64,000 nucleotides of DNA from Clostridiales bacterium (lineage in GTDB: Bacteria; Bacillota; Clostridia; Lachnospirales; Lachnospiraceae), in assembly GCA_012520645.1 (NCBI GenBank), contig JAAYNV010000027.1, positions 62,001 through 126,000 of the forward strand, written 5' to 3'. Below the pieces are notes generated by a model, which saw nothing but the letters and a program-made list of their open reading frames with translations, was not told the origin of the DNA and searched no databases. Made by a program: the position numbers and the translations under genes. Of the stretch, positions 45,757-54,743 are shown in pieces; the first letter of the stretch is position 1, and the number at the start of each line of letters is the position of its first letter.

Positions 45757-46920
45757 ATGTTTAAGTATCATTGCCTGAACCCTATTTCAAAGGTGGGACT
45801 GGATGGTTTTACTGCCCAGTATGAAAAGACAGATAAGGTAGAGGAAGCAGAAGGTATTTTAGTCCGTAGTGCTGCCATGCACGAGATGGAACTGCCGGAA
45901 AATCTGCTTGCCATTGCAAGAGCCGGTGCAGGAGTCAATAACATTCCGTTAGATAAGTGTGCACAAAAGGGGATTGTAGTATTTAATACACCGGGTGCCA
46001 ATGCGAACGGTGTAAAAGAACTTGTTATTGCTGGTATGCTGCTTGCATCCCGCGATGTCGTAGGCGGTATCAACTGGGTTGAGAGTGCTAAGGATGACGA
46101 GAATATTGCAAAGGCTGCAGAGAAGGAAAAGAAAAAATTTGCCGGAACCGAAATTGCCGGAAAGAAGTTAGGTATCATCGGTCTTGGTGCGATTGGTGTC
46201 AAGGTTGCAAATGTGGCAAGACATCTTGGAATGGAAGTATATGGATATGATCCGTATGTTTCTGTCAATGCAGCATGGAGCTTAAGCCGTGATGTCAAGC
46301 ATGTTTTGAATGTGGATGAGATTTACGAGCAGTGTGATATTATTACGATTCATGTTCCGCTTTTGGATTCTACCAAGGGCATGATCAATAAGGATGCCAT
46401 CGATAAGATGAAGGACGGTGTCATTCTTTTGAATTTTGCAAGAGATCTGCTGGCAAACGAAGAGGATGTGCTGGCGGGTATTCAGGCAGGAAAAATACGC
46501 AAGTATGTTACGGATTTCCCGAATACGACAACAGCCGGAAAAGAGGGCTGCATCGTCATCCCGCATCTGGGTGCATCTACAGAGGAGTCAGAGGGCAACT
46601 GTGCGAAAATGGCCGTAGAAGAACTGATGAATTATCTGGAGAATGGAAATATTGTAAACAGTGTGAACTATCCGAATTGTGATATGGGTATCTGCAATCA
46701 GGCAGGTCGTGTGGCAATCTTCCATAAGAATATTGCTAATATGATCACAAAGTTTACGGCATGCTTCGGTGACAATGGAATCAACATTTCCGATATGATG
46801 AATAAATCCAGAGGAGAAGTGGCATATACATTAATGGATATTGAAAGCTCTGCTACGAAAGAGATTATTGAGAAGCTTTCCGGTATTGAAGGTGTATTCC
46901 GCGTCAGAGTTGTAAAATAA
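45757..46920 (+). CDS. serA: D-3-Phosphoglycerate dehydrogenase
   Basis: A 387-residue NAD-dependent enzyme, the first step of serine synthesis. The Rossmann motif is GIIGLGAIGVKVANVARHLGM; the catalytic His is in IPHLGASTEESE; NFARDLLANEEDV contains the catalytic Arg, with Asp-Leu in place of the common Gly-Glu. The last 75 residues (FHKNIANMITKFTACFGDNGIN onward) form a C-terminal ACT domain that may bind serine as feedback inhibitor. It is paired with serC. Confidence 0.95.
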   Translation: MFKYHCLNPISKVGLDGFTAQYEKTDKVEEAEGILVRSAAMHEMELPENLLAIARAGAGVNNIPLDKCAQKGIVVFNTPGANANGVKELVIAGMLLASRDVVGGINWVESAKDDENIAKAAEKEKKKFAGTEIAGKKLGIIGLGAIGVKVANVARHLGMEVYGYDPYVSVNAAWSLSRDVKHVLNVDEIYEQCDIITIHVPLLDSTKGMINKDAIDKMKDGVILLNFARDLLANEEDVLAGIQAGKIRKYVTDFPNTTTAGKEGCIVIPHLGASTEESEGNCAKMAVEELMNYLENGNIVNSVNYPNCDMGICNQAGRVAIFHKNIANMITKFTACFGDNGINISDMMNKSRGEVAYTLMDIESSATKEIIEKLSGIEGVFRVRVVK

Positions 46921-46951
46921 CGGCGGCATAGCGCAGAAATGGTTTTGTTAA

Positions 46952-47000
46952 AAGAAGAGGATGAAAAGTCAGTGTCAGAGACTTTTTCATCCTCTTTGTT
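46952..47000. terminator. Terminator after serA, shared with the converging small gene
   Basis: GAGGATGAAAAGT and ACTTTTTCATCCTC pair with one bulged base around an 11-base loop, followed by TTTGTTGTTTT. Confidence 0.85.
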
Positions 47001-47018
47001 GTTTTGAAAGAGCCGGTT

Positions 47019-47288
47019 TTATGGAAGCATATCGCCGTAGGTATTCATATTACCTAAGGTAGACTGGAATTTTTTCTCGCGTTCTACGGATGCTTCACTG
47101 GCAAGATCCATATACAGGATGAAAATGTCCTCTACGGTAGAGTTTTCTTCCTTCGCGATTTCCTCCATTACAGGTTTTAATTTTTCGAGCTGATAGGAAA
47201 TCTGAACCTTTTGCGGATCGATTCCGTTCAGTACTTTGTCAGCGTATTCATTGATTCGTTCCAAGATTTTCTGATTCTTATCTGTCAT
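47019..47288 (-). CDS. Small helical protein of unknown function (89 aa)
   Basis: An 89-residue, mostly helical soluble protein (KILERINEYADKVLNGIDPQKV, LEKLKPVMEEIAKEENSTVEDIF). The AAAGGTCG site before ATG 47288 is moderate. It is convergent with serA and divergent from glgB. I recognise no domain, though similar short proteins are common in Lachnospiraceae. Confidence 0.75.
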   Translation of the reverse strand: MTDKNQKILERINEYADKVLNGIDPQKVQISYQLEKLKPVMEEIAKEENSTVEDIFILYMDLASEASVEREKKFQSTLGNMNTYGDMLP

Positions 47289-47440
47289 AATTCAAGCGAC
47301 CTTTCCTTTGTTTGATATAAAAATAATTTTAACACCCGCTAACATTTCCCGCAAGTGCTTGTATAAGATTGGGGTTTTTGTTATGATAAAATATAAGCGG
47401 AAGCAATGACGCACGACATTATAGCACAGGGGGACACAGC
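47289..47440. other. Divergent region between the small helical gene and glgB
   Basis: About 150 bases; holds the glgB promoter. Nothing else recognised. Confidence 0.4.
47359..47387 (+). promoter_or_regulatory. Promoter of glgB
   Basis: TTGTAT at 47359 and TATGAT at 47382, 17 bp apart, about 50 bases before glgB. Confidence 0.6.
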
Positions 47441-49813
47441 ATGAATGACAGACTTTATAAATTAATGGATTGGCCGGAAATTGAAGCGATAGTTTATTCA
47501 GAGGAGGACGATCCACATCATATTCTGGGACCGCATATTGTAGGAAACGGAGTACTTGTGCAGACATATATCCCGGGAGCAGATTCCGTACGGCTGCAGG
47601 TAAAGAACGGAAAGACTTATCGTATGGAATTAGCGGATGAATCCGGTTACTTTGCATGTCTGCTGCCTGGCAAAAAGATTCCGGAGTATACCTATCTTGT
47701 AAAGAGGAAAAACAGTATAGAGCAGGAAATAGAGGATCCGTATCGTTTTGAACCGGTGATCAGCAAACGTGACACCCATAAGTTTAATACAGGAATTCAT
47801 TATGAAGCATATCGGATTCTGGGAGCACACTGCATGAGTATAGATGGGGTAGAGGGAGTGCATTTTGCTGTTTGGGCTCCAAATGCTGTGCGTGTCAGTG
47901 TAGTAGGTGATTTCAATGACTGGGATGGCAGGGCGCATCAGATGCGCAGATTATGGGATTCCGGTATTTTTGAGATCTTTGTGCCGGGAGTGCCGGAAGG
48001 TAGTATTTACAAATATGAGATTAAAGTCAAAGGAGGACTGACCTATCTGAAGGCAGATCCTTATGCGTTTGGACAGCAGCTTCGTCCGGAAACTGCCTCT
48101 GTAGTTCGTCGGATCGATGGTTTTGCATGGGAAGATGAAGAATGGATCAGTAAAAGAGCGGAATATCAGAATCCAAAGCAGCCGGTCAGCGTATATGAGA
48201 TGCATCTGGCATCCTTTAAAAAGCCCAAAGATGAAAAAGTTTTCTATAATTACAGGGAACTGGCACCCGAGGTTATTTCTTATATCAAAGAGATGGGATA
48301 TACCCATATTGAATTGATGCCTGTAATGGAGCATCCTTTTGATGCGTCATGGGGCTATCAGGTCATAGGTTATTATGCACCGACCTCCAGATACGGTACG
48401 CCGGAGGATTTTATGTACTTCATCAATGAACTGCACAAGGCAGGAATCGGTGTGATTTTAGACTGGGTGCCGGCACATTTTCCGAGAGATACCTATGGAC
48501 TTTCCAACTTTGACGGTACCTGTCTGTATGAGCATGCGGATCCGCGAAAAGGAAGCCATCCTCACTGGGGAACACTGATTTATAATTACGGCAGACCGGA
48601 GGTGGCAAACTACCTGATTGCCAATGCGCTGTACTGGGTAGAGCAGTTCCATGCGGACGGTATCCGTATGGATGCGGTGGCCAGCATGCTGTATCTGGAC
48701 TATGGTAAAAGTGACGGCGAATGGCTGGCAAATATGTATGGCGGCAATGAAAATCTGGAGGCTATGGAATTTTTAAAACACTTAAATTCTGTTATGCACA
48801 AGAGAAATAAAGGTGCGATCACGATTGCAGAGGAATCTACCGCATGGCCGAAGGTGACAGGGGATCTGAAGGAGGACGGACTTGGCTTTGACTTTAAGTG
48901 GAATATGGGCTGGATGAATGACTATCTGCAGTATATCAAATATGATCCATATTTCAGGGCCCACCATCATGGTGAACTGACCTTCAGCATGATCTATACT
49001 TATAGTGAAAAATTTATGCTGGTATTTTCTCATGATGAGGTTGTACATGGCAAGGCGACCATGATCGGAAAGATGCCGGGTAAGAGAAAGGATCAGTTTG
49101 CAAACCTGCGTGCCACCTATGCGTATATGATGATGCACCCGGGCAAAAAACTGTTATTCATGGGGCAGGATCTGGCGGAATATGATGAATGGAATGAAGA
49201 ACGTGAACTGGAGTGGAATCTGCTTGAAGTAGAGGAACATAGACAGATTAATACGCTTATGAAGGAATTGAACGGCTTCTACAGAGAACATCCGTCTTTG
49301 TATGCCATGGATGATGAGCCGGCAGGCTTTGAGTGGATCAATAATATGAACGCTGAGGACTGTGTGCTGACCTTCTTAAGAAAAACGGACAAGACAAAGG
49401 ACATGCTGCTTGTTGTGGTGAATTTTGCCAATGTGGAGCGGAAGGAATACCGTGTTGGAGTTCCGTTTGCTGGAAAGTATAAAGAATTGCTTAATACGGA
49501 TGCAGAGAAATATGGTGGAAATGGTATTGTCAATAAGAGACAGTGCTGCTCTGATGAAAAGGAATGGGACGGAAGAGAAAATTCCATCGAGATCAATGTG
49601 GGACCGCTTAGTGTTGCTGTATTCAGTTGTGTACCTTATACGGAAGAGGAACTGAAGGAGATGGTATTAAAGGCTGCCCTGAAAGAGAAAGAAGAAGCAC
49701 TAAGGGCTGTGAAACTGGCAGAGGAGCGTGCAAGAAAAGCGGAGATTGAACTGGAGAAGGTACGGAAGGCAAAAGCAGAAAAAACAAAAAAGAGAAAAAA
49801 ATCAGAAAAATAA
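47441..49813 (+). CDS. glgB: 1,4-alpha-glucan branching enzyme
   Basis: A 790-residue GH13 enzyme that creates alpha-1,6 branches in glycogen. Order: N-terminal GlgB domain, CBM48 (about 130-225, VHFAVWAPNAVRVSVVGDFNDW), the catalytic barrel and a C domain. The catalytic residues are intact: nucleophile Asp in ADGIRMDAVASML (about 410), acid Glu in ITIAEEST, and FSHDEVVHGK (about 529). It is longer than typical because the last 60 residues form a Lys/Glu-rich helix (KEKEEALRAVKLAEERARK onward) that looks like a coiled coil. ATG 47441 follows AGGGGGACAC. The MscS gene begins 20 bp later. Confidence 0.97.
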   Translation: MNDRLYKLMDWPEIEAIVYSEEDDPHHILGPHIVGNGVLVQTYIPGADSVRLQVKNGKTYRMELADESGYFACLLPGKKIPEYTYLVKRKNSIEQEIEDPYRFEPVISKRDTHKFNTGIHYEAYRILGAHCMSIDGVEGVHFAVWAPNAVRVSVVGDFNDWDGRAHQMRRLWDSGIFEIFVPGVPEGSIYKYEIKVKGGLTYLKADPYAFGQQLRPETASVVRRIDGFAWEDEEWISKRAEYQNPKQPVSVYEMHLASFKKPKDEKVFYNYRELAPEVISYIKEMGYTHIELMPVMEHPFDASWGYQVIGYYAPTSRYGTPEDFMYFINELHKAGIGVILDWVPAHFPRDTYGLSNFDGTCLYEHADPRKGSHPHWGTLIYNYGRPEVANYLIANALYWVEQFHADGIRMDAVASMLYLDYGKSDGEWLANMYGGNENLEAMEFLKHLNSVMHKRNKGAITIAEESTAWPKVTGDLKEDGLGFDFKWNMGWMNDYLQYIKYDPYFRAHHHGELTFSMIYTYSEKFMLVFSHDEVVHGKATMIGKMPGKRKDQFANLRATYAYMMMHPGKKLLFMGQDLAEYDEWNEERELEWNLLEVEEHRQINTLMKELNGFYREHPSLYAMDDEPAGFEWINNMNAEDCVLTFLRKTDKTKDMLLVVVNFANVERKEYRVGVPFAGKYKELLNTDAEKYGGNGIVNKRQCCSDEKEWDGRENSIEINVGPLSVAVFSCVPYTEEELKEMVLKAALKEKEEALRAVKLAEERARKAEIELEKVRKAKAEKTKKRKKSEK

Positions 49814-49833
49814 AAAAGAGGAGTTAAAGTGAA

Positions 49834-50721
49834 ATGGGTAAATGTCTGCCATATGGAGCGGGAATGCTTCTTACTGCTATGGATGAACTGAATCCGGGAG
49901 TGATTGAAAATTTCCTGCAGGAGCTTCCGGATAAAGCACTTCACCTTGGAGTGAGAGTATTATTTGCCGTAGTTTTTTTCATAATTGGTGCAGAAGTGAT
50001 TAAGCTGCTCAGAAAGATTGTAAGAAAGTCACTGACAAAGACCAATGCGGATACGGGACTGATCCAGTTTATGGATTCTTTTATTAAGGCAGCACTCTAT
50101 ATTGTGCTTGTATTTATGGTGGCGGAGAGCTTCGGTGTGGATGCCACCAGTATTGTGGCACTGCTTGGCTCTGTAGGTGTGGCAATCGGTCTGGCAATTC
50201 AGGGCAGCCTGTCCAATTTTGCGGGCGGTGTGCTGATCTTGCTGTTAAAACCCTTTAAGGTCGGTGACTATATTATTGAGGATTCCAAAGGAAATGAAGG
50301 CACGGTACAAGAGATACAGTTATTTTATACAAAGCTTGTGACACCGGATGACAAAGTCATTGTCCTGCCAAACGGAACACTGGCGAATACCAGTCTGACC
50401 AATGTGACAGCTACCGAGGTGCGTAGAATGGAAGTGAAGGTTGGTATAGCCTATGATGCCGATATGCAGAAGGCAAAACAGGTGCTTTACGAGGTCCTGC
50501 AGACGGACAGTGCTGTTTTAAAAGAATATGAAAAAAAGGTTTATGTGGATGAACTGGGGGACAGCTCAGTTGTCATGGTGCTGCGCTGCTGGTTTAAAAA
50601 TGAGGACTACTGGGAAGGAAAGTGGCGCATTACGGAAAATGCAAAGCTGGCACTGGATGCCAATGCGATCAGTATTCCCTATCCGCAGATGGATGTTCAT
50701 ATTCAGAAGCAGGAAGTATAA
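49834..50721 (+). CDS. Small-conductance mechanosensitive channel (MscS family)
   Basis: A 295-residue membrane channel that opens on membrane tension to release solutes. Three helices: about 38-60, 82-102, and the pore helix with SIVALLGSVGVAIGLAIQGSLSNFAGG, the glycine/alanine-rich MscS TM3. The cytosolic beta domain reads FKVGDYIIEDSKGNEGTVQEI and VLPNGTLANTSLTNVT. ATG 49834 follows GAGGAG; the inner Met 16 residues later, nearer the conserved part, is an alternative start. Confidence 0.94.
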   Translation: MGKCLPYGAGMLLTAMDELNPGVIENFLQELPDKALHLGVRVLFAVVFFIIGAEVIKLLRKIVRKSLTKTNADTGLIQFMDSFIKAALYIVLVFMVAESFGVDATSIVALLGSVGVAIGLAIQGSLSNFAGGVLILLLKPFKVGDYIIEDSKGNEGTVQEIQLFYTKLVTPDDKVIVLPNGTLANTSLTNVTATEVRRMEVKVGIAYDADMQKAKQVLYEVLQTDSAVLKEYEKKVYVDELGDSSVVMVLRCWFKNEDYWEGKWRITENAKLALDANAISIPYPQMDVHIQKQEV

Positions 50722-50739
50722 AAGGAGACAAAACAAGCT

Positions 50740-51405
50740 ATGGATAAAAAAGAAATATTTGCAAAAGTAGACCACACGCTGCTACAGCAGAATGCAACAT
50801 GGGAGGAAATCAGGCAGATCTGTGAGGATGCCATGGCATATCAGACGGCATCCGTCTGCATTCCACCCTCTTATGTGAAACAGGCGAAGGAATATGTAGG
50901 AGATAAAATGGCAGTCTGCACGGTCATTGGCTTTCCAAATGGCTATAATACGACAGCAGTCAAGGAATTTGAGACAAGAGATGCTATCGCAAACGGTGCT
51001 TCGGAAATTGATATGGTCATCAATATCGGATGGGTAAAAGATAAGCGATATGATTTGGTGGAAGAAGAGATACGCATTTTGAAAAAAGCATGCGGCAATC
51101 TGGTGCTCAAGGTCATTATCGAAACATGTCTTTTAACCGAAGAAGAAAAGATTAAGATGTGTGAGATCGTGACCAGGGCAGGAGCGGATTATATTAAAAC
51201 CTCCACCGGTTTTTCTTCGGCAGGAGCCACCTTTGAAGATGTGGCATTGTTTGCAGGACATGTGGGAAAAGACGTAAAGATTAAAGTGGCAGGAGGAATT
51301 TCCTCTTTTGCGGATGCAAAGCGTTTTATAGAGCTTGGTGCCGGCAGACTTGGAACGAGCCGTATTGTAAAGCTTGCAAAGAATGAGCAGACGAGCGGAT
51401 ATTAA
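50740..51405 (+). CDS. deoC: Deoxyribose-phosphate aldolase
   Basis: A 221-residue class I aldolase that splits 2-deoxyribose-5-phosphate into acetaldehyde and glyceraldehyde-3-phosphate. The TIM-barrel motifs [29 protein letters not shown] and [16 protein letters not shown] (Schiff-base Lys) and KVAGGI are complete. It starts 18 bp after the MscS gene and ends 24 bp before an AraC regulator. No other deoxynucleoside catabolic gene is adjacent. Confidence 0.97.
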   Translation: MDKKEIFAKVDHTLLQQNATWEEIRQICEDAMAYQTASVCIPPSYVKQAKEYVGDKMAVCTVIGFPNGYNTTAVKEFETRDAIANGASEIDMVINIGWVKDKRYDLVEEEIRILKKACGNLVLKVIIETCLLTEEEKIKMCEIVTRAGADYIKTSTGFSSAGATFEDVALFAGHVGKDVKIKVAGGISSFADAKRFIELGAGRLGTSRIVKLAKNEQTSGY

Positions 51406-51428
51406 GCACAGGTCATGGGGAAAAGGAA

Positions 51429-52268
51429 ATGAAAGATCTGGAAATCATAAAGAGGCTGATTGGAGAACGTGTAACGGAAGAACAGCTTAAAAATGTAGAC
51501 TGTTTTTTGCAGAAAAATCTTGGATTGTTCATTCCTTCGCTTGGAGTATGCGGTTATGCACAGCAGAAGGGACATACGCATCCTGCGTATATGGTGGTCA
51601 TTTATTTTGCGGATACCCGTACTAAAATAAGTCATTATCCTGCAGTGATTTATTCGCCTGGTATACCGCACGATGATGAACCGGATCTGCATTATTATTG
51701 TATTATGATCGAACCGGAATTTTTTGAGAGTCAGTATGCACTATATTCCGGTGAAAAGTTTGAGCAACAGGTTCTGGAATTTGAAATTTGTTCGGATATT
51801 TTGAAAATGTTAAACACCTTTGCTTTTGAATGCAGCAAGCGTATGCCAAATTTTGAGATTACACTGGATGCGCATGCGACAGTCATCACGCATTGGATTA
51901 TCCGGAGCATTTTAGGAGAAAGCTTTCAGATGCGTGCCATATCTTCGGATTATTCTGTGGCAAGAGCACAGCATTTTATGGAACAGCACTATTCGGAAAA
52001 GATAACGGTGAAGGAGCTGGCAGAGCTTGGTTATATGTCGGTTTCCAGTCTGAACCGGAAGTTTAAGAAGGAAACTGACAGGACACCGATGGAATATTTG
52101 ATTGAATTGCGGATTGAAAAATCCAAGAAAATGCTGCGCCGCAGAAATACTTCCATGGCGGATATTGCTATACACTGTGGTTTCAACACGAGTGCACATT
52201 TTTCAGCCTGCTTTTACAAACATACAGGGAAAACGCCATCAGAGTATCAATCCAGATATGTTGAATAA
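51429..52268 (+). CDS. AraC-family transcriptional regulator
   Basis: A 279-residue regulator. The N-terminal half is a cupin-like sensing arm with HTHPAYMVVIYF and HYPAVIYSPGIPHDD, and the C-terminal 95 residues hold the double helix-turn-helix of AraC/XylS proteins (ARAQHFMEQHYSEKITVKELAELGYMSVSSLNRKFK, then DIAIHCGFNTSAHFSACFYKHTGKTPSEYQSRY). It is the likely controller of the gene that follows 90 bp downstream, or of deoC; neither is proven. Confidence 0.93.
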   Translation: MKDLEIIKRLIGERVTEEQLKNVDCFLQKNLGLFIPSLGVCGYAQQKGHTHPAYMVVIYFADTRTKISHYPAVIYSPGIPHDDEPDLHYYCIMIEPEFFESQYALYSGEKFEQQVLEFEICSDILKMLNTFAFECSKRMPNFEITLDAHATVITHWIIRSILGESFQMRAISSDYSVARAQHFMEQHYSEKITVKELAELGYMSVSSLNRKFKKETDRTPMEYLIELRIEKSKKMLRRRNTSMADIAIHCGFNTSAHFSACFYKHTGKTPSEYQSRYVE

Positions 52269-52358
52269 ATTTTGAAAAACAGTGACTGTATTGTGATATA
52301 AAAAATCTCCCGGGCGGATTAAAATAGCTGTAAAATCATGGAAGGGAGAGAGTATAAA

Positions 52359-52775
52359 ATGACGAAAGAAGAAATATTTCAGTTAATGAATGAAAATCCT
52401 GCGTTTCATCTTGCTACGGAGGAGGATGGACAGCCCAGAGTCAGAGGGATGCTTTTGTACCGTGCGGATGAAAACGGGATTATTTTTCATACTGCATCCT
52501 GCAAGGATGTATTCAAACAGATTCAGAAAAATCCAAGGGTAGAAATGTGCTTTTTCGGTAAGGGAGTGCAGGTCAGAGTCACAGGCGTTCTTAAACATCT
52601 GGAAGATGAGTCGTTAAAAGCAGAGATATTTGCCCATCCGACCAGAAAGTTCCTGCAGGCATGGAAGGAAATGGGAGTGGATGACATGCTGGAGGTATTT
52701 TGCCTGAAAGGCGGCGAGGCAGTCACCTGGACGATGGAGACGAATTTCAATGAAAAGGAGCCGGTGCAGTTGTAA
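52359..52775 (+). CDS. Pyridoxamine 5'-phosphate oxidase-like flavin protein
   Basis: A 138-residue split-barrel protein of the PNPOx/flavin-reductase type. FHLATEEDGQPRVRGMLLYR, IIFHTASCKDVFKQIQKNPRVEMCFFG and VQVRVTGVL are the usual core strands. Start at ATG 52359 (GAAGGGAGAG). It probably binds FMN or F420-like flavin, but the reaction is unknown; relatives are annotated only as PNPOx family. Followed by a terminator and tRNA-Thr. Confidence 0.88.
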   Translation: MTKEEIFQLMNENPAFHLATEEDGQPRVRGMLLYRADENGIIFHTASCKDVFKQIQKNPRVEMCFFGKGVQVRVTGVLKHLEDESLKAEIFAHPTRKFLQAWKEMGVDDMLEVFCLKGGEAVTWTMETNFNEKEPVQL

Positions 52776-52833
52776 GCAGAAAATAAGACCAAAGTCACAC
52801 CAGCTTTATTATGAAAATAGAGAATCGGGAAAA

Positions 52834-52876
52834 CCCGCATAAACTTTGATTAAATCAACGTTTATGCGGGCTTTTC
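52834..52876 (+). terminator. Terminator after the PNPOx-like gene
   Basis: An 11-bp stem (CCCGCATAAAC / GTTTATGCGGG) with a 15-base loop that can itself pair TTGAT with ATCAA, followed by CTTTTC. Confidence 0.85.
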
Positions 52877-52881
52877 ATGTA

Positions 52882-52954
52882 AGCTGAAAATGGGACTCGA
52901 ACCCACGACCCCTTCATTACGAGTGAAGTGCTCTACCAACTGAGCTATTTCAGC
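52882..52954 (-). tRNA. tRNA-Thr (anticodon CGT)
   Basis: On the minus strand 73 bases fold as a complete cloverleaf. The acceptor pair is GCTGAAA/TTTCAGC, the D arm GCTC-AGTTGGTA-GAGC, the anticodon stem CTTCA/TGAAG with loop CTCGTAA, and the T arm GTGGG-TTCGAGT-CCCAT. The anticodon CGT reads ACG (Thr). The last base is the discriminator T. No CCA is encoded. Confidence 0.97.
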
Positions 52955-53198
52955 TTGTCAGAATATTTTCGACAAATGATATTATATCCATTTTAGGTGC
53001 ATTTTGCAAGGGATTTTATAAAATCATTATAAATAGGTTGATTATACGAAATAAACTGCCGAAATAAAATACAGAACAAAATATTCAGATAAATAATAGA
53101 ATATGTAAAAGAAGTTGCAAAATAATGAACAGTGTAGTATAATAAAAATAGTAAAAAAGAACTACACTTGATTCAGATAGGGGAAGGCAGGGGATTTT
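52955..53198. other. AT-rich region between tRNA-Thr and HPr-like gene
   Basis: About 240 bases, markedly AT-rich. It contains the likely tRNA promoter region on the minus strand and the HPr-like promoter on the plus strand. No ORF or repeat seen. Confidence 0.4.
53115..53143 (+). promoter_or_regulatory. Promoter of the HPr-like gene
   Basis: TTGCAA at 53115 and TATAAT at 53138, 17 bp apart, about 55 bases before ATG 53199. Confidence 0.72.
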
Positions 53199-53432
53199 AT
53201 GACATCGGTATCTATATTACTCAATACCACGGAAAAAGCGATTACTTTTATCAAAGATGTCTCAAAATACTCTGAGAACATGGATATGGAAGCGGGCAGG
53301 ACTTTTATTGATGCAAAATCCATGCTTGGAATCTTCAGTCTGGATCTGAAAAACCCGGTGACGCTTCATATTCATGCAGATGGTGCGAGAGCGGATGAAA
53401 TTGTGGACGAATTAAATAAATATCGCTGTTAA
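53199..53432 (+). CDS. HPr-like protein lacking the phospho-accepting histidine
   Basis: A 77-residue HPr-fold protein. By eye it aligns with HPr over DVSKYSENMDMEAGRTFIDAKSMLGIFSLDL, including the serine equivalent to Ser46 (AKSMLGI). The active-site loop GIHARPA of HPr is replaced by LNTTEKAI, so His15 is Thr and Arg17 is Glu. It therefore cannot carry phosphate from enzyme I to PTS permeases. The closest functional idea is a Crh-like regulator, which also lost His15 but keeps Ser46 for CcpA control. Not adjacent to any PTS gene. Confidence 0.82.
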   Translation: MTSVSILLNTTEKAITFIKDVSKYSENMDMEAGRTFIDAKSMLGIFSLDLKNPVTLHIHADGARADEIVDELNKYRC

Positions 53433-53448
53433 AAATAAGTGGAAGGGG

Positions 53449-53697
53449 TTGATTATCGCATACGGACAAGAAAGTACTTTCAGGGTATCATCGGTTATTT
53501 TAGTTCCCAAGCTTCACTATCAGGGGAACAAAAGACAGGAACAGAAGGAGGAACCAAAAAAGGCAGCATCTTTTCAGGATATTTTGAATAAGGCTACCGG
53601 GGCAGGAGAAGAAATCAATGATTGTGTAACAAGAGGTTATACAAGATATGGTGGAAGCTGTGAATTCTTATATGTAAAAAGAGAATATCGGCGCTAA
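53449..53697 (+). CDS. Small uncharacterised protein (about 82 aa)
   Basis: An ORF of 82 codons beginning with TTG, directly after a GGAAGGGG stretch, 16 bp after the HPr-like gene. The middle is basic and Gln-rich (KRQEQKEEPKKAASFQDILNKA) and the C-terminus is YTRYGGSCEFLYVKREYRR, aromatic and basic. The end pattern, a YT turn and then an aromatic strand with a final REY, occurs in other small Lachnospiraceae proteins I recall, which supports a real gene. No ATG is available, so the start is uncertain. Function unknown. It ends at a terminator. Confidence 0.55.
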   Translation: MIIAYGQESTFRVSSVILVPKLHYQGNKRQEQKEEPKKAASFQDILNKATGAGEEINDCVTRGYTRYGGSCEFLYVKREYRR

Positions 53698-53703
53698 AAA
53701 AGT

Positions 53704-53763
53704 GAGTATCGCATAATAAGTAGTTTTCACATGAAAGCAGCTTATCGTGCGATACTCTTTTTT
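53704..53763 (+). terminator. Terminator after the small ORF
   Basis: GAGTATCGCA and TGCGATACTC pair around a long loop with an inner stem, followed by six T. Confidence 0.85.
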
Positions 53764-53894
53764 GGATACACTTTGTCCGGTTCATGAAAGTGCAGAATGG
53801 AAATAGAAGTTGCAGAAAGCAAGAATGGTTCGTATAATATAAAATATATGCAATAAGAAGAAAAGACCTAACGGTGAGGAGGAAAAGAAAAAGG

Positions 53895-54743
53895 ATGAGT
53901 ATTGGAAAAAAAATAGGATATGGGTTCCTGTCGGTTGTCCCATTTTTTGGAATGCTGTTCACACAGCTTATGGTAACGGTAGGTATTATGATACTTCTGG
54001 CAGTCAGTATGATGTACCAGGATGGCAGCGGGGAGCTGATGGGTTATATTGCAAGAGCCGGAATGCTCATTATGAATGACTACTATATAGAAACGATCAT
54101 GGCGACACAGATTGTATCGCTTTTCATTTTTGGATTGTGGTATTATCTGGCATTTGTACGAAAAGAGGAAAGAATTGATACAAAACCGCTATGGAGTGTC
54201 AAAAATCTGGTGAGTTTTTTGATGATCGGCTTCAGTGTCTATCTGTTTATAACGTTCTATATGGAAGTGGTGAATCTGTGTTTGCCAAAGCTTATGGAAG
54301 AGTATATGCAGCTTATAGATATGAGCCGTATTGCGGAATTGTCAGTGGTCAGTACGATTGCTTCAATAGTGCTTGCACCGTTAGGGGAGGAAACGGTATT
54401 TCGGGGACTTACCATGAAGTATCTGAGAAAGGCAGGCGCTGGATTCTGGGTTGCCAATATCATACAGGCGGCATTGTTTGGAGCGCTGCATTTAAACTGG
54501 GTACAAAGCAGTTATGCTTTTGGACTTGGCATCTTTCTGGGGTGTATGGGGAGACGTTTTCGAACGCTTGCGGCTCCGATGCTCCTTCATATGATTTTTA
54601 ATTTTTACGGAACTTATGTCGCAGTACTTATGGAAGATATGCCGGAAAATATCTGGCTGAAATTTTTGATTGCGCCGGTGGCTGTAGTGCTTGCTTTTAT
54701 CGCTTTCAAATGGATGGGAAGGGTAGAGGAACCGGTCGGATGA
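53895..54743 (+). CDS. CPBP family intramembrane metalloprotease
   Basis: A 282-residue membrane protein with about seven helices. The diagnostic CPBP (Abi/CAAX protease) motifs are LGEETVFRGLTMKYL (Glu-Glu and Arg of motif 1), LFGALHLNWVQ (motif 2) and LHMIFNF (motif 4). Members cleave membrane substrates or confer immunity to bacteriocins; no bacteriocin gene is visible nearby. Start at ATG 53895, not the GTG at 53874. The stop codon lies in the loop of a terminator. Confidence 0.9.
   Translation: MSIGKKIGYGFLSVVPFFGMLFTQLMVTVGIMILLAVSMMYQDGSGELMGYIARAGMLIMNDYYIETIMATQIVSLFIFGLWYYLAFVRKEERIDTKPLWSVKNLVSFLMIGFSVYLFITFYMEVVNLCLPKLMEEYMQLIDMSRIAELSVVSTIASIVLAPLGEETVFRGLTMKYLRKAGAGFWVANIIQAALFGALHLNWVQSSYAFGLGIFLGCMGRRFRTLAAPMLLHMIFNFYGTYVAVLMEDMPENIWLKFLIAPVAVVLAFIAFKWMGRVEEPVG

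Noticed and set aside
53895-54743. CPBP protease as part of a bacteriocin immunity system
   Set aside because: No double-glycine leader peptide, bacteriocin exporter or other toxin gene is visible on either side.
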